From contig NZ_JAOVZO020000020.1 of assembly GCF_025717065.2 (NCBI RefSeq), positions 744,001-808,000 on the forward strand: a stretch of 64,000 nucleotides of DNA, given 5' to 3'. The notes under the pieces are model-generated. The model saw only the letters and a list, made by a program, of their open reading frames with translations, had not been told where the DNA came from and searched no databases. The position numbers and the translations under genes are program-made. This document shows positions 53,484 through 63,323 of the stretch, piece by piece. This DNA comes from Tahibacter soli (GTDB lineage Bacteria; Pseudomonadota; Gammaproteobacteria; Xanthomonadales; Rhodanobacteraceae). How positions within the stretch are numbered: the stretch's first letter is position 1; the number at the start of each line of letters is the position of its first letter.

Positions 53484-55544
53484 ATGACCAACCGCCTCGC
53501 CGCCGCGACCAGCCCGTACCTGCGCCAGCACGCCGAAAACCCGGTCGACTGGCACCCGTGGGACGACGCGGCGCTCGCGCTCGCGCGGCAAACCGACCGC
53601 CCGATCCTGCTGTCGATCGGCTACGCCGCGTGCCACTGGTGCCATGTGATGGCGCACGAATGCTTCGAGGACGCCGCGACCGCGCGGGTCATGAACGACC
53701 TGTTCGTCAACATCAAGGTCGACCGCGAAGAGCGGCCGGACCTCGACAAGGTGTACCAGCTCGCGCATCAGGCGCTCGCCGGCCGCGGCGGCGGCTGGCC
53801 GCTGACGGTGTTCCTGACGCCCGACGACCACCTGCCGTTCTACGCCGGCACGTATTTTCCGCGCGAAGCCAAGCACGGCCTGCCGCCGTTCGCCTACGTT
53901 CTGCAGCAGGTGCGCGGCTTCTGGGACGGCCGGCGCGACCAGGTACGAGAGCAGAACCGTTCGCTCGCGCAGTTTCTCGACGAACAGGGCCGCGCCACGG
54001 CGAACGGCGACGCGCTCGACGCCGAGCCGATCCGCCGCGCGCTGGCGCACTGGGCGCACGAGTTCGACGCCGTCAACGGCGGGCGGCGCGGCGCACCGAA
54101 GTTTCCGCATGCCGGCGAGCTCGAACTCGCGCTGTCGCCGGCCGTTCGCAAACACCCCGATCTGCCCGCGCAGCCGCAGGCGGGCCACGCGATCGCGACC
54201 CTGCAGGCGATGGCGACGCGCGGCCTGTACGACCATCTCGGCGGCGGATTCTTCCGCTACGCGGTCGATGCGCGCTGGGAGATCCCGCATTTCGAGAAGA
54301 TGCTGTACGACAACGCGCAGTTGCTGTCGGTCTACGCGCACGAGGGACTCGACGGCGCGAGCGACGAGGCGCGCCGGACGTTCTCGGGCGCAGCCGACGG
54401 CATCGTCGGCTGGCTCGTCCGCGAAATGCGGGCGCCGGGCGGCGCGTTCTTCTCGACGCTCGACGCCGATTCCGAAGGCGAGGAAGGCCGCTACTACGTC
54501 TGGCAGCGCGAGGACGTGCGCGCGCTGCTCGACCCCGACGCGTGGGCCGTCGCCGAACGGCACTACGGCCTCGACCGCGCGCCGAACTTCGAGCATCACG
54601 CCTGGCACCTGACGGCCGAGGAAACCCTCGACGACATCGCCGCGGCATTGTCGCTGACGCGCGATGAAGTCGACGAACGCATCGAACGCGCGCGCCACGC
54701 GCTTTTCGACGAGCGACAGAAACGCGTTCGGCCCGGCCTCGACGACAAGATTCTCACGAGCTGGAACGCGCTGCTCTGCGCCGCGCTCGCGCGCGCGGCG
54801 CGTCGATTCCGGTTCTTCGCGGCGGAATGGCAACGGTACGCCGACGACACGCTGCGTTTTATCCATCGCCACTTATGGATCGACGGACGCCTGTACGCCT
54901 GTCACGCCGGCGGCCGCGCGCAGTTTCCGGCGTATCTCGACGACTACGCGTTTGCGCTCGACGCGCTCGTCGAATCGCTGCAGAGCCGCTACGACGCGGG
55001 CGACCTCGCCTGGGCGATGCAGCTCGCCGATGCCCTGCTCGAACGCTTCGAGGACGTTGAACACGGCGGCTTCTTCTTCACCGCGCACGACCACGAGGCG
55101 CTCATACAACGGCCTAAACCGTGGGTCGACGAGTCGACGCCGTCGGGCAACGGCGTCGCGGCGCGCGCGTTGCTGCGCCTGGGCCATCTAGTCGGCGAGA
55201 CGCGCTGGCTCGACGCGGCTGAACGCACGCTGCGCGCGGCGTCCGGCACGCTCGATGCGTTTCCGCACGCGTGCGCGACGCTGCTGCTCGCGCTCGACGA
55301 ATACCTCGCACCGCGCGCGCATGTCGTCGTGCGCTGCGAGCCCGGCGACGAGGGCCCTTGGCGCGACGCCGTCGAGGGGCGCGACGTGCTGATGTATCCG
55401 ATTCCGAGCGGTGCGACCGGTCTGCCCGGCGTGCTCGGCGCGCAGGCGGCGCCGCTCGGCGGCGTCGCGTATCTGTGTCGCGGGCTGACCTGCGGGCCGC
55501 CGATCTACACCGCGAACGCGCTGCGCGACGAACTGCCGGGTTAA
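53484..55544 (+). CDS. YyaL/DUF255 thioredoxin-fold protein
   Basis: A 686-residue cytoplasmic protein. The N-terminal DUF255 thioredoxin-like domain (about 1-160) has RPILLSIGYAACHWCHVMAHECF with the CxxC pair (cut here to 20 or fewer residues in key parts: AACHWCHVM), and GGGWPLTVFLTP. The C-terminal (alpha/alpha)6-barrel-like region (about 200-640) resembles N-acylglucosamine 2-epimerase folds (DHLGGGFFRYAVDARWEIPH; HFEKMLYDNAQLL). The enzyme activity of this family is not firmly established. It is convergent with the TerC gene (4-base overlap of the ends). Confidence 0.85.
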   Translation: MTNRLAAATSPYLRQHAENPVDWHPWDDAALALARQTDRPILLSIGYAACHWCHVMAHECFEDAATARVMNDLFVNIKVDREERPDLDKVYQLAHQALAGRGGGWPLTVFLTPDDHLPFYAGTYFPREAKHGLPPFAYVLQQVRGFWDGRRDQVREQNRSLAQFLDEQGRATANGDALDAEPIRRALAHWAHEFDAVNGGRRGAPKFPHAGELELALSPAVRKHPDLPAQPQAGHAIATLQAMATRGLYDHLGGGFFRYAVDARWEIPHFEKMLYDNAQLLSVYAHEGLDGASDEARRTFSGAADGIVGWLVREMRAPGGAFFSTLDADSEGEEGRYYVWQREDVRALLDPDAWAVAERHYGLDRAPNFEHHAWHLTAEETLDDIAAALSLTRDEVDERIERARHALFDERQKRVRPGLDDKILTSWNALLCAALARAARRFRFFAAEWQRYADDTLRFIHRHLWIDGRLYACHAGGRAQFPAYLDDYAFALDALVESLQSRYDAGDLAWAMQLADALLERFEDVEHGGFFFTAHDHEALIQRPKPWVDESTPSGNGVAARALLRLGHLVGETRWLDAAERTLRAASGTLDAFPHACATLLLALDEYLAPRAHVVVRCEPGDEGPWRDAVEGRDVLMYPIPSGATGLPGVLGAQAAPLGGVAYLCRGLTCGPPIYTANALRDELPG

Positions 55545-56311
55545 TCCTGAGCTTGTGCCTGCTCGCGCCGCAGGCGCTTGCGCTCGATGCGCTTGGCGCG
55601 CCAGCGCGGATTGGCGAGCGTGTTGAGCGTTTCGACGAGCCCCGAGAACGCCATCGCGAAGTACAGGTAGCCGCGCGGGATGTGCATGCCGAGGCCGTCG
55701 CCGACGAGCGCGACGCCGACGAGGATCAGGAACGAAAGCGCCAGCATCTTCACCGTGCGATGGCGCTCGATGAACTCGCCGATCGGCGTCGACGCGAAGA
55801 TCATCACGACGACCGCGAGCACGATCGCGGCGATCATCACGCCGATGTTGTCGACCATGCCGACCGCGGTGATGACCGAGTCGAGCGAAAACACGATGTC
55901 GATGACGGCGATCTGCACCACGATCCAGCCGAACGCGGCGGGCACGAGGCTCGCGGCGGGCGCGGCTTCTTCGCCGGCGGACTCGACCGCGTTGTGGATT
56001 TCCATCGTGCCCTTGACGAGCAGGAACAGGCCGCCGCCGACGAGCACGAGGTCGCGTATCGAGATTTCGTTGCCGAGCACGCTGAACAGCGTGTCGTTCA
56101 TGCGCGAGAGGTACGCGAGCGACACGAGCAGCCCGATGCGGGTGATGCACGCGAGCGCAAGGCCGATGCGGCGCGCGGCGGGCCGGCGTTCGGCCGGCAG
56201 GCGCGCGACGGCGATCGAGATGAACACGAGATTGTCGACGCCGAGCACGATCTCGAGCGTCGAGAGCGTCGCCAGCGCAATCCAGATCTGCGGGTCGAGC
56301 ATCCAGTCCAT
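55541..56311 (-). CDS. TerC family integral membrane protein
   Basis: A 256-residue, about seven-helix protein with the TerC signature LSTLEIVLGVDNLVFISI (about 15-34) and VIDIVFSLDSVITAVGM (about 136-152), in which the acidic residues and Asn are conserved. TerC-family members are linked to metal (Mn2+ in several cases) export; metal choice here is unknown. The tail is basic (RAKRIERKRLRRE). It overlaps the end of the YyaL gene by four bases in convergent orientation and is 50 bases downstream of dgkA. Confidence 0.85.
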   Translation of the reverse strand: MDWMLDPQIWIALATLSTLEIVLGVDNLVFISIAVARLPAERRPAARRIGLALACITRIGLLVSLAYLSRMNDTLFSVLGNEISIRDLVLVGGGLFLLVKGTMEIHNAVESAGEEAAPAASLVPAAFGWIVVQIAVIDIVFSLDSVITAVGMVDNIGVMIAAIVLAVVVMIFASTPIGEFIERHRTVKMLALSFLILVGVALVGDGLGMHIPRGYLYFAMAFSGLVETLNTLANPRWRAKRIERKRLRREQAQAQD

Positions 56312-56361
56312 CGGGTTCTCGCGTCAGCCTTCCTTGGATATAGAGACAGTGCCGGCGAATG

Positions 56362-56730
56362 CTACCGGTGCGACCAGAGAATCAGGCCCCAGCACATGAC
56401 GACGTTCATCATGAGCAGGAACACGGCGGCCGACCCCATGTCCTTGGCGCGCCCGGCGAGCTCGTGGAACTCGGGGCTGACCTTGTCGACGACGGCCTCG
56501 ACGGCGGAATTGAGCAGTTCGGCGGACAGGACGAGAAGGAGACTGCCGACGAGGATCGCCTTCTCGATCGCGCCGCGGCCGAGGTACAGGCCGAGCGGCG
56601 CGAAGATCACGAGGAGGTACACCTCGAGGCGAAACGACGCCTCGAAGGTCCAGCCGGCGCGCAGGCCTTTCATCGACCAGAGAAACGCTTTGTAGATCTG
56701 GCGCGGACCGCGCGGTTCGGTGCTGGGCAT
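56362..56730 (-). CDS. dgkA: Diacylglycerol kinase
   Basis: A 122-residue, three-helix membrane kinase recycling diacylglycerol to phosphatidic acid. The family core SAELLNSAVEAVVDKVSPEF and GRAKDMGSAAVFLLM is complete, including the catalytic-site Glu and Asn. Length matches E. coli DgkA. It is followed on the minus strand by the TerC gene (50-base gap). The ATG at 56730 is the family start. Confidence 0.93.
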   Translation of the reverse strand: MPSTEPRGPRQIYKAFLWSMKGLRAGWTFEASFRLEVYLLVIFAPLGLYLGRGAIEKAILVGSLLLVLSAELLNSAVEAVVDKVSPEFHELAGRAKDMGSAAVFLLMMNVVMCWGLILWSHR

Positions 56731-56763
56731 CGGGGTGCCTTGTTCTTGTCGCCTGGTTCGAAG

Positions 56764-56897
56764 CCCTCTCCCTCAAGCGCACTTGGGGGAGAGGGTTGGG
56801 TGAGGGGGCGACGCCAGGCCACTCGTTGCGCTCGACGCAGCCGACGCACCGCCCCCTCACCCCGACCCTCTCCCTCGCGCAAGCGCGAGGGAGAGGG
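56764..56897. repeat. Two inward-facing CCCTCTCCC palindromes between dgkA and gcvPB
   Basis: Perfect or near-perfect hairpins at 56764-56795 and 56866-56897 (CCCTCTCCCTCGCGC with its complement). Each has a GTGAGGGGGCG or its complement on the inner side, so the two copies are inverted around a 55-base centre. Confidence 0.8.
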
Positions 56898-56920
56898 AGT
56901 GTTCCGCGACGCGGGGGGCG

Positions 56921-58402
56921 TTATGCCGCCTCGCGCTTGCCTTCCTGCAAATTCGCACCGTAAGCCAGATCGAGTTCCTTCGCCGCCTTGACGTCGTCGA
57001 GGCGCCGCACCGGCATCGTCAGCGGCGCATCCTTCATCGCCTGCGGATTCGACGCGGCCAGCTTGATCAGGTCGGTCATCACGTCGACGAAGTCGTCGAG
57101 CGTTTCCTTGCTCTCGGTTTCGGTCGGCTCGATCAGCAGGCACTCGGGCACGAGCAGCGGGAAGTAGTTCGTCGGCGCGTGGATGTTGCGATCGAGCAGC
57201 GATTTGGAGAAATCGAGCGCCGTGACGCCGTTTTCCTTCTTCTGCCGCGCCACCGTCACGATGAACTCGTGGCTCGCGCGGCGCTCGGGATACGCAAGGT
57301 CGTAGCCGGCCGCGGCCAGACGCTTGGCGAGGTAGTTCGCGTTCAGCGTCGCGTACTCGGCGACGCGGCGCATGCCTTCGCGGCCGAGCATGCGCGCGTA
57401 GACGTAGGCGCGGATCAGCACGCCCGCGTTGCCGGCGAAGCTCGTCAGACGGCCGATCGACAGCGGACGATCCTTCTTGCGCACCCAGCCGTAGCGGCCG
57501 TCGTCGCGCTTTTCGATCATCGGAATCGGCAGGAACGGCTTCAGGCGCTCGGACACGCCGACCGCACCGGCGCCCGGACCGCCGCCGCCGTGCGGCGTCG
57601 AGAACGTCTTGTGCAGGTTCATGTGGATCGCGTCGAAGCCCATGTCGCCCGGACGCACCTTGCCGAGAATCGCGTTGAGGTTCGCGCCGTCGTAATACAG
57701 CAGGCCGCCGGCCTCGTGCACCAGCTTGGCAATTTCCACAATGCGGCGCTCGAACACGCCGATCGTCGACGGGTTGGTCAGCATGATGCCGGCGGTCTTC
57801 GGGCCGAGCACCTTCTTCAGCGCCTCGATGTCGACGTCGCCGTTGGCGAGCGTCGGGATTTCGCGCACGCTGCAGCCGCACATCGTCGCGGTGGCCGGAT
57901 TCGTGCCGTGCGCGGCGTCGGGCACGATGATTTCGGTGCGCTCGTTGTCGCCGCGGTGGCGGTGGTACGCCATGATCATCGCGATGCCGGCGAATTCGCC
58001 CTGCGCGCCGGCCATCGGCGAGAGCGATACGCCGCCCTTCATGCCGGTGACGTCGGCGAGCATTTCCTGCAGCTCGTACATGCACGCGAGGAAGCCCTGG
58101 CTCAGGCTTTCCGGCGCGTACGGATGGCGGCCCGCGAACGGATCGAGCATAGCCAGCGTATTGCACGCGCGCGGGTTGTATTTCATCGTGCACGAGCCGA
58201 GCGGATAGAACTGCGTGTCGATCGAGAAGTTCTTGCGCGACAGGTTCGTGTAGTGCCGCAGCGCCTGCAGCTCGGACACTTCCGGCAGGCCGATCGGCGT
58301 CTTGCGGCGCAGCGAATCGGGAAGATCGGAAGGAACGGCGCGTTCGGCGGGAATCTGGGCGGCCGCGACGCGGCCCGGCTGCGAAAGCTCGAAAATCAGC
58401 AT
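56921..58402 (-). CDS. gcvPB: Glycine dehydrogenase (decarboxylating) subunit 2
   Basis: A 493-residue PLP-dependent subunit of the glycine cleavage P-protein. It decarboxylates glycine with subunit 1 (GcvPA). The GcvPB signature is clear: [31 protein letters not shown] and the PLP Lys in [17 protein letters not shown] (about residue 275). The two-subunit type is expected for this lineage; subunit 1 is not in the window. I looked for a glycine riboswitch in the leader (58403-58509) and did not see one. The ATG at 58402 fits family length. Confidence 0.92.
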   Translation of the reverse strand: MLIFELSQPGRVAAAQIPAERAVPSDLPDSLRRKTPIGLPEVSELQALRHYTNLSRKNFSIDTQFYPLGSCTMKYNPRACNTLAMLDPFAGRHPYAPESLSQGFLACMYELQEMLADVTGMKGGVSLSPMAGAQGEFAGIAMIMAYHRHRGDNERTEIIVPDAAHGTNPATATMCGCSVREIPTLANGDVDIEALKKVLGPKTAGIMLTNPSTIGVFERRIVEIAKLVHEAGGLLYYDGANLNAILGKVRPGDMGFDAIHMNLHKTFSTPHGGGGPGAGAVGVSERLKPFLPIPMIEKRDDGRYGWVRKKDRPLSIGRLTSFAGNAGVLIRAYVYARMLGREGMRRVAEYATLNANYLAKRLAAAGYDLAYPERRASHEFIVTVARQKKENGVTALDFSKSLLDRNIHAPTNYFPLLVPECLLIEPTETESKETLDDFVDVMTDLIKLAASNPQAMKDAPLTMPVRRLDDVKAAKELDLAYGANLQEGKREAA

Positions 58403-58509
58403 GACTGACGCCAGGTTGGGGCGGGAAAGCGCCGTATGATGCCACAAAGCCCTGGCCGCGATCAGGGCATAAAGCCGCGTCGCGGCGGCCTTCGCCGGCA
58501 AATCCCGCC

Positions 58510-59175
58510 CTACTTCGCCGGCCGGCGCAGCACCGGTTCGAGCAGCGCGCGCCACAGCGCGTAGCCGTCGGCGTTCAGGTGCAGGCCGTCAGGGCCGAAG
58601 AGTTCAGTGCGCGGCGTGCCGTCGGCCCCGAGCATCGGCGCGAACACGTCGACGAAAAAAAGCCCCGCGTCGCGTTCGGCGTAGCGGCGTATCCGTTCGT
58701 TCGCGTCGCGCGCGGCGCCCGTCAGCGCCGCGCGCGCGGGGCTCGGCTTGATCGCGACGAACGCGATCTTCTGCGCCGGCCGATCGCGCCGCACGCGCGC
58801 GACGAACGCGACGTAATCGTCGAACACCTGCCGCGCGGTGTGCCCGGCCGCGAGATCGTTGTCGCCCGCGTAGAGCACGACGAGCGACGGCACGTACGGT
58901 ATGACGATGCGGTCGGCGTAGCGCGTCGCGTCGGCGAGCGTCGAACCGCCGAAGCCGCGTTTGACGATGTGGACGAATGGAAAATCGCGCTCGAGCGTGT
59001 CCCAGAAGCGGATCGACGACGAACCGACGAACACGACGCCGCCCGGCGCCGGCATTGCCGCGCGATCGGCCGCGACGAAGCGCGCGATGTCGTCGGCGAA
59101 CGATTCGACCGGCGCGTCGGCGAACGCCGCCATGCTCGCGAGCGCGAACACGAACGCGGCGAGGAAGCTACGCAT
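58510..59175 (-). CDS. Secreted SGNH/GDSL hydrolase
   Basis: A 221-residue exported esterase-like protein with a signal peptide ([21 protein letters not shown]). The SGNH blocks are all present: [13 protein letters not shown] (nucleophile Ser, about residue 52), GFGGSTL (Gly), AGDND (Asn, about 105) and [10 protein letters not shown] (Asp-His pair, about 195). The substrate could be a lipid, a carbohydrate ester or peptidoglycan acetyl groups. Its start overlaps the end of the ABC ATPase gene by eight bases, so the two are coupled on the minus strand. Confidence 0.85.
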   Translation of the reverse strand: MRSFLAAFVFALASMAAFADAPVESFADDIARFVAADRAAMPAPGGVVFVGSSSIRFWDTLERDFPFVHIVKRGFGGSTLADATRYADRIVIPYVPSLVVLYAGDNDLAAGHTARQVFDDYVAFVARVRRDRPAQKIAFVAIKPSPARAALTGAARDANERIRRYAERDAGLFFVDVFAPMLGADGTPRTELFGPDGLHLNADGYALWRALLEPVLRRPAK

Positions 59176-60247
59176 CGATGCGCTTGCCGTCGCGCGGATC
59201 GAAGTAATGCAGGCGCGCTGGATCGATCGCGAACTCCACGCGGCTGCCGACCTCGGGCGCGAACCGCGGCGGCACGCGCGCGACGAGCGGCTGGCCGTCG
59301 AGATCGAGATTCAGAAAGCACTCGTTGCCGACCGGCTCGACGAGTTCGAGCGTCGCGGCGATGCGCGCGCCGGGCGGTGCGCCTTCGGTCGGTTCGAGGT
59401 CTTCCGGGCGCACGCCGACGACCACGTCGGCGCCGTCCGGCAACGGCACATCGGCGAGCGGCAACGATGCGGTGCGCAGATCGACGCGCGCGGCGCCGTT
59501 GCGCACGACGCGTCCGCGCAGGAGGTTCATCGCGGGGCTGCCGAGAAAACCCGCGACGAACAGGTTCGCCGGTTTTTCGTAGATGCGCATCGGCGTGTCG
59601 ATCTGCTGCACGTGCCCGTCGCTCATGACGACGATGCGATGGCCGAGCGTCATCGCTTCGACCTGGTCGTGCGTGACGTAGACCATCGTGGCGCCGAGCG
59701 TGCGGTGCAGCCGCGCGATCTCGACGCGCATCGCCAGACGCAGCTTCGCGTCGAGGTTCGACAGCGGCTCGTCGAGCAGAAACACCTTCGGCTGGCGCAC
59801 GAGCGCACGGCCGACCGCGACGCGCTGGCGCTGCCCGCCCGACAGCTCGGCGGGACGCAGCTTCAGCAGCGCCTCGATGCCGAGCATGCGCGCGGCGTCG
59901 CCGACGCGGCGGTCGATCTCGGCACGCGGAGTACGGCGCAACTTCATGCCGAACGCGAGGTTTTCGGCGACGGTCATATGCGGATACAGCGCGTAGTTCT
60001 GAAACACCATCGCGATGTCGCGATCGCGCGGCGCGAGATCGTTGACGCGGGTGCCCGCGATCGCGAGGTCGCCGGCGGTAATCGATTCGAGGCCGGCGAT
60101 CATGCGCAGCAGCGTCGACTTGCCGCACCCTGACGGGCCGACGAGCACGACGAGTTCCCCGGCGGCGATCTCGAAACTCGCACTCGCGACGGCTACTCGG
60201 CCGTTTTCGTATACTTTGCGCACGTTGTGCAAACTGACGTTTGACAC
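59168..60247 (-). CDS. MalK/UgpC-type sugar ABC transporter ATPase
   Basis: A 359-residue ATPase. The ABC domain (about 1-235) has Walker A GPSGCGKST, Q-loop FQNYALYPHMT, signature LSGGQRQRVAVGRAL, Walker B VFLLDEPLSNLD and H-loop VTHDQ. The C-terminal OB/TOBE regulatory domain (about 240-359) includes VVVGVRPEDLE, placing it in the MalK/MsmK/UgpC group that powers carbohydrate uptake. No permease or binding-protein genes are adjacent, so it may serve permeases elsewhere, as MsmK does. It is divergent from the GH1-glk pair, which supports a sugar role. Confidence 0.88.
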   Translation of the reverse strand: MSNVSLHNVRKVYENGRVAVASASFEIAAGELVVLVGPSGCGKSTLLRMIAGLESITAGDLAIAGTRVNDLAPRDRDIAMVFQNYALYPHMTVAENLAFGMKLRRTPRAEIDRRVGDAARMLGIEALLKLRPAELSGGQRQRVAVGRALVRQPKVFLLDEPLSNLDAKLRLAMRVEIARLHRTLGATMVYVTHDQVEAMTLGHRIVVMSDGHVQQIDTPMRIYEKPANLFVAGFLGSPAMNLLRGRVVRNGAARVDLRTASLPLADVPLPDGADVVVGVRPEDLEPTEGAPPGARIAATLELVEPVGNECFLNLDLDGQPLVARVPPRFAPEVGSRVEFAIDPARLHYFDPRDGKRIDA

Positions 60248-60294
60248 GGGGTGTGATCCTCGTCGGCTCTCGCTCGTTGTTCGTTGCTTTTTGC

Positions 60295-60729
60295 CGTCAT
60301 CCCAGCGAAAGCTGGGATCCAGCTTTTGACTCGCTTTTGCTCGTCATCCCGGCGAAGGCCGGGATCCAGCTCTCGACGCTGGTTTTTCGCCGTTACTCCA
60401 ACCCGCGTCGCTCTCGTCGTTGACGGCCGCTTCGTCTTTTGCACAAGGCCTTCGACAAAGCGTTTCGCCCGCCTGCCGGCGGCCGAGTCACTTTCTTCGA
60501 CTGGCCGAAGAAAGTAACCAAAGAAGGCCACCCCAACTGCCGCGCCCCTCCGGGCATCCTGCCCTCCAGGGACCGCAAGCGCCCGGCGGGGTCCGCCGAT
60601 GGTCCATCCATGGACCACGACGGACGACGCACATCCGTGTGCGTCCCCTGCGGGCCTGATCGCCGGTCACTTGCTCGCGGCAGATGGGGCCCCGGGGAAA
60701 GCGGGCGGCTTCCTGCCGCCAGAAACAAC
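60295..60729 (+). repeat. Composite dispersed repeat, copy C
   Basis: It opens with two REP palindromes (60295-60329 and 60341-60372, CGTCATCCC...GGGATCCAGC). The middle differs from copies A and B and includes TTTCTTCGACTGGCCGAAGAAA and the core GGTCCATCCATGGACC. It then returns to the shared end GGGGCCCCGGG...GCCGCCAGAAACAAC. So the ends are conserved while the middle varies. Confidence 0.75.
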
Positions 60730-60805
60730 CGCAACCGCCAAAGCCAAAGCCGGAGCCAAAGCCCGAGCCCGAGCCGGAGCCGGAGCCGGAGCCGGAGCCT
60801 GCGCC
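60729..60805. repeat. Hexamer-type tandem run at the end of copy C
   Basis: GCAACC, GCCAAA and then GAGCCG-type hexamers (ACCGCAACCGCC, then (GAGCCG)n with variants) run from the end of copy C into the beta-glucosidase leader. This mirrors the run next to copy B. Confidence 0.75.
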
Positions 60806-60923
60806 CGCAATTTTCATCGCTTTCGCACGCCGCCCGCCCTTCACACTTCTTCGCGTTCCCTTCCGCCAACCGCTGCGATATGCTCAATGTAATCGTTTTC
60901 ATCGCCCCAAGGCCAGCACCGCA

Positions 60924-62279
60924 ATGAGCGCACCGATCCGGTTTCCGAGCGATTTCCTCTGGGGTTGTGCGACCTCGGCTTATCAGATCGAAGGCTCGCC
61001 CCTCGCCGACGGCGCCGGCCCCTCGATCTGGCACCGCTTCACCCGCACTCCCGGCCTCACCCGCGACGGCGAGAACGGCGACATCGCCAGCGATCACTAC
61101 CGCCGCTACAAGGACGACGTCGCATTGATGCGTCGCCTCGGCTTGAACTCGTATCGTTTTTCGATCGCCTGGGCTCGCGTGCTGCCGGAGGGCAAGGGCC
61201 GCGTCAATCCGGCCGGCCTCGCGTTCTACGATCGCCTCGTCGACGAACTGCTCGCCGCCGGCATCGCGCCGAACGTCACGCTGTATCACTGGGACCTGCC
61301 CGCCGCGCTCGACGACCGCGGCGGCTGGCTCACCCCCGACATCGCCGACTGGTTCGCCGACTACGCACAGGTCGTCTACCGCAAGCTCGACGATCGCGTG
61401 AAGATGTGGGCCACGTTGAACGAACCCTGGGTCGTCACCGACGGCGGCTATCTGCACGGCGCGCTCGCACCGGGCCACAAGAATTTCTACGAAGCGCCGC
61501 TCGCCTCGCATCACCTCATGCGCGCGCACGGCAAGGCCGTGCAGGCGTATCGCGCCGAGGGCAAGCACAAGATCGGCCTCGTCGTGAACATCGAACCGAA
61601 GTACCCGGCGTCGCAGTCGCCCGAAGACCTCGCCGCCACGCAGCGCGCCGACGCGTACATGAACCGCCAGTACCTCGACCCCGCGCTGCTCGGCAGCTAT
61701 CCGCCGGAACTGAAAGACATCTTCGGCGAAGCCTGGCCCGACTGGCCGGCGGAAGATTTCGCGCTGATCAAACAGCCGCTCGACTTCATCGGTTTGAACT
61801 ACTACACCCGCAACGTCACGCGGCACGACGAGGCGAACTGGCCGCTGCGCGCGAGCGGCGTGAAGCAGGCGGGCGCCACCTACAGCGAAACCGGCTGGGA
61901 GGTGTACGCGCAAGGGCTCACCGACACGCTCGCGTGGATCCGCGACCGCTACGGCAATCCGGAAATCTACGTCACCGAGAACGGTTCTGCGTTCTACGAT
62001 CCGCCGGTCGCCGAGGACGGCGCGATCGACGATCCCCTACGCGTGAGCTACCTCAAGAAGCACCTGCGCGCCGTGCACGCCGCGATCGAGGCCGGCTGCA
62101 ATCTGCGCGGCTACTACGCGTGGTCGCTGCTCGACAATTTCGAGTGGTCGCTCGGCTATTCCAAGCGCTTCGGCATCGTGCACGTCGACTACGCGACACA
62201 GCAACGCACGATCAAGGCCAGCGGAAAACTCTACGCCGAAGTCATCGCCTCGCACGGCGCGGTGCTCGACGGTCAATAG
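60924..62279 (+). CDS. GH1 beta-glucosidase
   Basis: A 451-residue cytoplasmic glycosidase. It has the GH1 N-terminal motif FLWGCATSAYQIEGS, the acid/base Glu in TLNEPW (about residue 167) and the nucleophile Glu in YVTENGSAF (about 355). The end motif WSLLDNFEWSLGYSKRFG is typical of the family. No signal peptide is present, so it acts on imported cellobiose-like sugars or aryl glucosides. It is followed after 36 bases by glk in the same direction. Hexamer repeats occupy its leader up to about 60805. The ATG 60924 start (MSAPIRFPSDF) fits the family. Confidence 0.92.
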   Translation: MSAPIRFPSDFLWGCATSAYQIEGSPLADGAGPSIWHRFTRTPGLTRDGENGDIASDHYRRYKDDVALMRRLGLNSYRFSIAWARVLPEGKGRVNPAGLAFYDRLVDELLAAGIAPNVTLYHWDLPAALDDRGGWLTPDIADWFADYAQVVYRKLDDRVKMWATLNEPWVVTDGGYLHGALAPGHKNFYEAPLASHHLMRAHGKAVQAYRAEGKHKIGLVVNIEPKYPASQSPEDLAATQRADAYMNRQYLDPALLGSYPPELKDIFGEAWPDWPAEDFALIKQPLDFIGLNYYTRNVTRHDEANWPLRASGVKQAGATYSETGWEVYAQGLTDTLAWIRDRYGNPEIYVTENGSAFYDPPVAEDGAIDDPLRVSYLKKHLRAVHAAIEAGCNLRGYYAWSLLDNFEWSLGYSKRFGIVHVDYATQQRTIKASGKLYAEVIASHGAVLDGQ

Positions 62280-62315
62280 CCGGCTATCCTAGGCGCTTTG
62301 CCGATCGGGGGATTC

Positions 62316-63323
62316 ATGGATCGCGCCTTGCCCGAGTTGATCAAGCCTGATTCGATCAGGCCCGTGCTCCTCGCCGACATCGGCGGAACGAACCTGCGCT
62401 TCGCCCTCGGCGAAGGACCGTCGCAGCCGCTGCGCGCCGACAGCATCCGCCGCTACCGCGCCGCCGATCACGGCTCGCTCGGTGAAGCGGCGGCACGCTA
62501 CGTCGACGAACTCGCCGTGCAGCCGCACGCCGGCGTGTTCGCGGTAGCCGGGCGCGTCGACGCCGGCGAGGTGAAGATCACGAACCTGCCGTGGACCGTG
62601 TCGGCGCAGGCCGTCGCGAAGCAGCTGTCGCTCGCGTCGGTGCGTCTCGTCAACGACTTCGCCGCGCAAAGCCGCTGCCTGCCGCTGCTGACGTCCGACG
62701 ATCTCGAAGTCATCGGCAGCGTACCGGCGCCGTCGCTCGCCGGCGGCGCGGCACGCACGGTCGCCGTGGCCGGCCCCGGCACGGGGCTCGGCGTCGGCGC
62801 GCTGCTGATGCGCGACGGCCGCGCGATCGAACTCGAAACCGAAGGCGGGCACCTGAGCTTCGCACCGGGTTCCGACGAGGAAGTGGCCGTGCTCGCGCGG
62901 CTACGTGCGCGCTTCGGCCGCGTGTCGAACGAGCGCGTCGTCTGCGGCAACGGGCTGTACAACCTTTACGTCGCGTTGTGCGAAATCGCCGGCGAGACAC
63001 CGCGCGCGCAGAACCAGGAAGCCGTGAGCCTCGCCGCGACCGACGGCGGCGACGCGCACGCGGTACGCGCGGTGGAACTCTTCTGCGAAATCTTCGGCGC
63101 GATCTGCGGCGACCTCGTGTTCGCGTTCGGCGCGTGGGACGGCGTGTATCTCACCGGCGGACTGCTCGAACCGATGCTGCCGTGGATACGCCGCGGCGGC
63201 TTCCGCCGTCGCTTTGAAGACAAGGGCCGTTTTTCGCCGACGATGGCGAAGATCCCGACGCTCGCGATCACGCACCCGCACACGGGGCTGCTCGGCGCGG
63301 CGGCGATCGCGCTGGACGGCTAG
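62316..63323 (+). CDS. glk: Glucokinase
   Basis: A 335-residue bacterial glucokinase (PF02685 type, ROK-unrelated). The phosphate motif LLADIGGTNLRFAL lies near residue 18, the glucose-binding LVNDFAAQSRCLP near 110, GPGTGLGVGAL near 150, and ETEGGHLSFAPG near 170 (the segment with Glu and His that contact glucose). All are present. GGGGGA (62307-62312) lies three bases before the ATG at 62316. Coupled by position with the GH1 gene, it would phosphorylate the glucose released. It ends in a four-base convergent overlap with the next gene. Confidence 0.92.
   Translation: MDRALPELIKPDSIRPVLLADIGGTNLRFALGEGPSQPLRADSIRRYRAADHGSLGEAAARYVDELAVQPHAGVFAVAGRVDAGEVKITNLPWTVSAQAVAKQLSLASVRLVNDFAAQSRCLPLLTSDDLEVIGSVPAPSLAGGAARTVAVAGPGTGLGVGALLMRDGRAIELETEGGHLSFAPGSDEEVAVLARLRARFGRVSNERVVCGNGLYNLYVALCEIAGETPRAQNQEAVSLAATDGGDAHAVRAVELFCEIFGAICGDLVFAFGAWDGVYLTGGLLEPMLPWIRRGGFRRRFEDKGRFSPTMAKIPTLAITHPHTGLLGAAAIALDG

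Noticed and set aside
58403-58509. Possible glycine riboswitch before gcvPB
   Set aside because: No tandem aptamer cores or conserved GGAGAG...GGCAAA blocks could be found.
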